64,000 nt of DNA. It comes from Rhizomonospora bruguierae. GTDB taxonomy: Bacteria > Actinomycetota > Actinomycetes > Mycobacteriales > Micromonosporaceae. The notes beneath the pieces were generated by a model. The model had not been told where the DNA came from and made no database searches. It saw nothing but the letters and a program-made list of their open reading frames with translations. A program made the position numbers and the translations under genes. The stretch's first letter is position 1; each line of letters begins with the position of its first letter. The stretch is taken from NCBI RefSeq assembly GCF_018397995.1, contig NZ_BBQH01000023.1, forward strand, positions 1 through 64,000, written 5' to 3'. Positions 59,820 through 64,000 of the stretch are shown piece by piece.

Positions 59820-61511
59820 CTAGGTCTGGAACTTGCCGCCGGTGCTGATGACCAGGCGACCCTGCCGGTCGTACCCGCGCAGATGGGCGTACCAACTGGT
59901 GGTCGCCTGGAGGGCGAAGCCCCAGCGGTGGTCGCTGTACTGGAACACCGGCACCGTGAACTGCGCGGCGCCGGGCGCGGCCAGGTACACCAGGCGGGCG
60001 ATCCGTTCCGGGTCGACGGCTCCGGTGATGGAGGAGGTGGAGCCGTCGTACCCGACGCTGTAGTTGAGCGGTAGCTGGCCGCCGAAGGTGAGGTCGTCGC
60101 AGCTGTCGGCCGGGCAGGTGAAGCCCTGTTGGTCGCCGCTGGGCAGCCGGCCGGCGTCGAAGTCGGCCTGGGTGTAGGCGCGAAGCGCGGGATCGCTGCG
60201 GGCCGGCAGCGGCATGACGGTGAAAATGGCGGCGCCCACGACCAGGGTGGCGGCTACCGCGACGGCCGCCGCCCACGGCGACCGCGCGACCTTGCCCGCG
60301 CCACCGATGGGTGCCGTGTCCGGCCGGGCGCGGACCGCCGTCGCGGCAGCGCCGAAGCCGGCGCAGCACACCGCCACCGCGCCCAGCGCCCGGGCATTGT
60401 CGAACAGGAACACCGCCGTCGACCCCGGGATCAGCCAGGCCGCCACGTTCCCCACCGACAGGATCATCGCCACCAGCAGGAACGCCCCCGCCGTCCGGCG
60501 CACCGGCCGGCCGCCGCCGATCAACAGCATCGCGGCCAGCACCGTCCAGACCTGGTGGTGCGTCCAGGACACCGGCGAGGCCGCGACAGTGGCGCAGCCG
60601 ATCAGGACGCCGGCCTCGGTACGCCGGCCGGCGCGGGCCAACCCGCCGGCCCGCCACAGCGCGACCGCACAGATGAGCGCGACCAGAACAAGCCAGACCA
60701 GTGGCAGGGCCCGCAGCGGCAGGCCGGCGCGGATCAGCATCCCCTGCACCGACTGGTTGCCCAGCGAGGCCAGGTCCCCGATCCGCGACGTGGTGAACAC
60801 CGCCGACAGCCAGTACCGCAGGCTGTCCCCAGGCAGCACCAGCAGGCCGATCAAGCTGGCGCCGGCGAACCCGGCCAGCGCCCGTGCCGCGTCCCGGCGC
60901 CGCCCGCTGACCCAGTAGTACGGCACGAACAGCAGCGGGGTGAGTTTGATCGCCCCGGCGATGCCGACCAGCAGTCCCCGCCACCGGGGCGGTACCAGTT
61001 CCAGCGCGTCCACCAGGGTCAGCAGGACGACGAAAAGGCTGACCTGACCCATCCGCAGGTCACTCTGTACCGGGGCGGAGACGATCAGTACCAGCGCGAT
61101 CAGTGCCGCGAGCACCCGGCGACGGCCCGGCACCCGGCCCGGCCACCGGACGGCGCCGGCCATCGCGAGGGCGGCCACCGCAAGGACGGTGGCGGCCAGC
61201 CAGACCACCCGGGCGGCCGGTTCGGTAAGCCATCCGGCCGGCCACAGGACGAGCAGGGCGAACGGAGGGTACGTGAACGGGTCACCGTTGGCGGCGGCGT
61301 AGTCGTACAGCGGTTGCCCGTGTCGCACGGCGTCGATCGCGCCCAGGTACACCTGCAGATCGGCGAGTCGGTCGTACCCGGGCCGGCGCAGTGCCTGGAA
61401 CGCGGACGCGACGGCGACCGCGAGGAACGAGGCCCACAGCACCGGCCCGGTCCACCGGCGGCTCGGCGTGGTTGTCCCGGCCCGCCGGGCGTCCGGCATG
61501 ATCGTCGTCAC
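59820..61511 (-). CDS. GT87-like polyprenyl-phosphate-dependent glycosyltransferase
   Basis: A 563-residue membrane protein with about 10-12 helices. The N-terminal loop after helix 1 (YDRLADLQVYLGAIDAVRHG, QPLYDYAAANGDPFTYPPFA) carries the Asp residues and FTYPP motif of the GT87/DUF2029 mannosyl/arabinosyl-transferase family (PimE type). A soluble C-terminal domain of about 120 residues after the last helix holds CPADSCDDLTFGG, an unusual extension that may be extracytoplasmic. The start is GTG 61511 or ATG 61499. It probably modifies cell-envelope glycans. Confidence 0.82.
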   Translation of the reverse strand: MTTIMPDARRAGTTTPSRRWTGPVLWASFLAVAVASAFQALRRPGYDRLADLQVYLGAIDAVRHGQPLYDYAAANGDPFTYPPFALLVLWPAGWLTEPAARVVWLAATVLAVAALAMAGAVRWPGRVPGRRRVLAALIALVLIVSAPVQSDLRMGQVSLFVVLLTLVDALELVPPRWRGLLVGIAGAIKLTPLLFVPYYWVSGRRRDAARALAGFAGASLIGLLVLPGDSLRYWLSAVFTTSRIGDLASLGNQSVQGMLIRAGLPLRALPLVWLVLVALICAVALWRAGGLARAGRRTEAGVLIGCATVAASPVSWTHHQVWTVLAAMLLIGGGRPVRRTAGAFLLVAMILSVGNVAAWLIPGSTAVFLFDNARALGAVAVCCAGFGAAATAVRARPDTAPIGGAGKVARSPWAAAVAVAATLVVGAAIFTVMPLPARSDPALRAYTQADFDAGRLPSGDQQGFTCPADSCDDLTFGGQLPLNYSVGYDGSTSSITGAVDPERIARLVYLAAPGAAQFTVPVFQYSDHRWGFALQATTSWYAHLRGYDRQGRLVISTGGKFQT

Positions 61512-61773
61512 GACGGCACCCTATCCAGGCGCCGCCGCAGCCAAGGGCGCCTCCTCGTCACCTGGTGGGGAAGCGCTCAGCACCGCCTGGGAGCAGGCGC
61601 ATCGAGCGGGCGCGGGTCATGACGGCTGCCAATCCCGCCTGTGTACCGCTGAAAGCAATCTGACCCGCTATGACGCGGCGTCCCGCTCCCCGAGCCCGTC
61701 GTCGGCCGATCCGCCGAGGGACGACTTGGCCCCGACCTGCGACGATCGGCTTCGGACCGTGGGAGGTGGCCGA

Positions 61774-62571
61774 ATGCGGCTCGGAATGATGATGCCCACC
61801 AAGGACGACGACGGCGGCAGCCTGCGCTCGGAGAGCCTGGCGGACGCCGCGCGCCGGCTGGAGGAGGCCGGTTTCGACGGCATCTGGGCCAACGACTCGA
61901 TCGGCCGCCCATACGCGTCGGTCGACCCGCTCACCGTCCTGAGTGTCGCCGCCGCCGTCACCGCGCGGCCGGTGCTCGGTACGTGCGTCCTCCAGGTGCC
62001 GCTGCGCTCCCCCGTCGACCTGGCTCACCGCGTCATGTCGACCCAGCTGGTCTGCGGCGGCCGGTTCGCCCTGGGCGTCGGCGCGGGTTCCACGGCGGCC
62101 GACTTCGCGGCGTGCGGCGTCGACTTCGAGGAGCGGTTCACGCTGCTCGACCACGGGCTCGAGATTCTCGACCGGGTCTACGCTGGCGGGCCGCCTCGGA
62201 TCGTCGGCTGGGACTCCACCCGGGAACGCCCGCCGGTGCTGCTCGGCGCCTGGGGCGGCCGGCGCGGTATCAAGCGGGCCGCGACCGAGTTCGACGGGTG
62301 GATCGGGTCGGCGAAGAAGGGGCGCCCGCTCGTTGAGGTGCTCGCCCGCTTCCGTGCCGCCGGCGGCCGGCGCGCCGTGCTCACCACCATCGAGACCGAC
62401 CTCGACGTGGTCGGCGACGACGGCGACGACGGGTTCACTCTGCGGTGCTCGCCCCGGAAGGCGGCGGATCGGCTCGCGCGCCTGGCCGATCTGGGCTTCG
62501 ACGATGCGGTCCTGCGGTCGCCGCGGACCGACGCGCGCACCCTCGCCACGCTGCGCAATCTCCTCCCATAG
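61774..62571 (+). CDS. Luciferase-like (LLM class) oxidoreductase
   Basis: A 265-residue TIM-barrel protein: MRLGMMMPTKDDD, EEAGFDGIWANDSIG, DPLTVLSVAAAVTARPVLGT, and GRFALGVGAGSTAADFAACG. These are flavin/F420-dependent luciferase-family hallmarks. It is shorter than typical members (about 290-340), with a compact C-terminus. FMN versus F420 cannot be decided by eye. GGGAGG precedes ATG 61774. The 262 bp between it and the GT87 gene holds no gene. Confidence 0.85.
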   Translation: MRLGMMMPTKDDDGGSLRSESLADAARRLEEAGFDGIWANDSIGRPYASVDPLTVLSVAAAVTARPVLGTCVLQVPLRSPVDLAHRVMSTQLVCGGRFALGVGAGSTAADFAACGVDFEERFTLLDHGLEILDRVYAGGPPRIVGWDSTRERPPVLLGAWGGRRGIKRAATEFDGWIGSAKKGRPLVEVLARFRAAGGRRAVLTTIETDLDVVGDDGDDGFTLRCSPRKAADRLARLADLGFDDAVLRSPRTDARTLATLRNLLP

Positions 62572-62611
62572 ATGGTCGTCAGTGTAATCGTCATGTGATC
62601 TGCCGGACATC

Positions 62612-62648
62612 TTGACGGGCTGATTCGGCATCCCTAAGGTGTGCACCT
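62612..62648 (+). promoter_or_regulatory. Promoter and dyad upstream of tctA
   Basis: TTGACG (-35, 62612-62617), 17-nt spacer, TAAGGT (-10, 62635-62640). A dyad AGGTG-TG-CACCT (62637-62648) overlaps the -10 and start point, followed by another TGCAC. This is a good vegetative promoter with a built-in operator, likely repressed until substrate is present. Confidence 0.55.
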
Positions 62649-62693
62649 AATGCACTACTGACCACTTGGCGCACAGGACGGACCTACGCCGAC

Positions 62694-64000
62694 ATGGGTT
62701 TACTGAACGACGCCGTCCACGCGTTCGGGTTGATCCTCGAACCCGGCCGCCTCATGTGGCTGTTCATCGGCATCCTGTTGGGAATGGTCGTCGGCCTGCT
62801 CCCGGGCCTCGGCGGCATCGTCGGCATGACGATCATGTTCCCGTTCATCTACGGCATGGACCCCTACTCGGGAGCCGCGCTCCTCGTCGGGATCCTCGCC
62901 GTCAACACGATGTCCGACTCGTTCCCGGCGGTGCTGCTCGGCATCCCGGGTTCGTCCGCAGCCGCCGCGACCATCATGGATGGTTATCCCCTCGCGAAGC
63001 AGGGCAAGGGCACCCGCACGCTCGGCACCGTCTTTTTCAGTTCGGCGGTGGGCGGCATCATCGGCGGTATCTGCCTGTTCCTCATCATCCCGGTCGCCCG
63101 ACCGCTCGTGCTCGCGCTCCAATCGCCCGAGCTGCTGATGTTCACGCTGCTCGGTATCAGCATGGTCGGCGTCCTCTCCCGCGGGTCGGCAGCCAAGGGC
63201 GTCTGTGCCGGCGCGCTCGGCCTGCTGCTGAGCACGATCGGCACCTCGTTGGTCGGCACCGACTACCGCTACACGTTCGGCAGCCTCTACCTCTGGGACG
63301 GCCTCAACATCAGCATCATCGCGATGGGCCTGTTCGGCATCCCCGAGTTCATCGACATGCTCATCTCGCGCGACCCGGCGTTCAGGCACCGGGCGCTGCG
63401 GGAGAAGACCGACACCCGTGGGCAGCTGATCGCCGGCATCCGGGACGCGATCCGCCACCGTTGGATCGTGCTCCGCTCGTCGGCGATCGGCGTGGTCCTC
63501 GGCGCGATCCCCGGGCTCGGCGGCGGCGTCGTCGACTGGATCCTCTACGGCACCGCGATCCAGTTCTCGCGCGACAAGAGCAAGTTCGGCAAGGGCGACA
63601 TCCGCGGCGTCATCGCACCGGAGTCGGCGGCCAACTCGCGCGAGGGCGGCGCGCTCATGCCCACTCTCCTGTTCGGCATCCCGGGCAGCGGCGGCATGGC
63701 CGTACTCCTGGCAGGTTTCTTCCTCCTCGGCATCGAGACCGGTCCCGGGCTCGTGCAGAGCCCCGAGGGCAACACCGTCGTGCTCGTCGTGGTCTGGACG
63801 CTGGTGCTCGCCAACGTCGTCTCGGCCATCATCTGCCTGGGCCTGGCACGCTACATGGTGCGGATCAGTCAGCTGCCGCCGCGGATCCTCACGCCGTTCC
63901 TGTTCATCCTGATCGTCGTCGCCGCCTACCAGTCGTCCCGGGACCCGCTCGACATCGTCGTGCTGCTCGTGATCGGTGCGCTCGGCTGGGCCCTCAAGCA
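62694..64000 (+). CDS. tctA: Tripartite tricarboxylate transporter permease TctA (partial, runs off the edge)
   Basis: An open frame of 435 codons without stop at the window end, so the gene is incomplete (family length about 500). It begins MGLLNDAVHAFGLILEPGRL. TctA signatures: GLLPGLGGIVGMTIMFPFIY, SFPAVLLGIPGSSAAAATIM, then in the second half GAIPGLGGGVVDWILYGTAI and TLLFGIPGSGGMAVLLAG. These are the paired reentrant-loop motifs of the family. TctA is the large membrane subunit importing tricarboxylates with TctB and the binding protein TctC, neither of which is encoded upstream. Confidence 0.93.
   Translation, partial: MGLLNDAVHAFGLILEPGRLMWLFIGILLGMVVGLLPGLGGIVGMTIMFPFIYGMDPYSGAALLVGILAVNTMSDSFPAVLLGIPGSSAAAATIMDGYPLAKQGKGTRTLGTVFFSSAVGGIIGGICLFLIIPVARPLVLALQSPELLMFTLLGISMVGVLSRGSAAKGVCAGALGLLLSTIGTSLVGTDYRYTFGSLYLWDGLNISIIAMGLFGIPEFIDMLISRDPAFRHRALREKTDTRGQLIAGIRDAIRHRWIVLRSSAIGVVLGAIPGLGGGVVDWILYGTAIQFSRDKSKFGKGDIRGVIAPESAANSREGGALMPTLLFGIPGSGGMAVLLAGFFLLGIETGPGLVQSPEGNTVVLVVVWTLVLANVVSAIICLGLARYMVRISQLPPRILTPFLFILIVVAAYQSSRDPLDIVVLLVIGALGWALK

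Overview
The window is very GC-rich, densely coding DNA with GTG and TTG starts, translationally coupled stop/start overlaps and typical actinobacterial families (F420/luciferase-like enzyme, HtaA haem proteins, AICE-type GntR/Xis/Int remnants, an Rv0081-Rv0087-like cluster). This suggests a filamentous actinomycete, most likely Micromonosporaceae. The genus is my inference. No rRNA, tRNA or CRISPR array was seen.

Layout. (1) 1-17.9 kb is a polymorphic-toxin locus. A secreted 2335-residue YD-repeat/RHS protein with a HINT domain and a nuclease-like tip (8759-15766) has its immunity gene downstream (8130-8741). Two displaced 'toxin tip + immunity' cassettes follow (2619-3220 and 457-1061). Each tip restarts at the same HINT motif, HTYYVLAG. 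Three copies of a roughly 370-bp composite repeat lie 3' of the three immunity genes, and short TGACAGCA repeats mark the other cassette edges. Cargo sits between cassettes: a DUF1778/GNAT toxin-antitoxin pair (1303-2111), and a decayed integrative element (3385-7716) with an XRE regulator, a frameshifted integrase, a membrane-segment/Xis fusion and a GntR regulator. A secreted LamG protein (16026-17846) is divergent from the RHS gene.

(2) 17.9-38.4 kb is catabolic. A 13-gene minus-strand run (31906 to 18752) encodes an ABC importer, two Asp/Glu-racemase-family enzymes, an enolase-superfamily and a fumarase-superfamily enzyme, MaoC, SDR, ADH, a class III CoA-transferase, and a thiolase-like/DUF35 pair. 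An IclR gene follows it. Divergent from it are an MHS transporter, an NTF2-like protein, a second enolase-superfamily enzyme, an FAH-family enzyme, a second IclR and a ketoglutarate-semialdehyde-type dehydrogenase. The second operon resembles the lower part of a Weimberg-type sugar-acid route.

(3) 38.5-48.7 kb is an iron/haem regulon with three IdeR/DtxR-type iron boxes. It holds a DUF2470 protein divergent from an iron-box-linked ribosomal protein S4 paralog, HtaA with two WxL/DUF916-like surface proteins, and hmuTUV, haem oxygenase and a second DUF2470 protein.

(4) 48.7-57.4 kb holds a methyltransferase and a seven-gene set with the order of M. tuberculosis Rv0081-Rv0087 (ArsR, NuoB-like, HyfB-like, HycD, HycP, HycQ, HycE). 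The large subunit has lost the cysteines that bind nickel in hydrogenases. A perfect 28-bp palindrome lies upstream. (5) 57.7-64 kb holds a decayed two-component system, a GNAT enzyme, a GT87-like membrane protein, a luciferase-like oxidoreductase, and a TctA permease that runs off the right edge.
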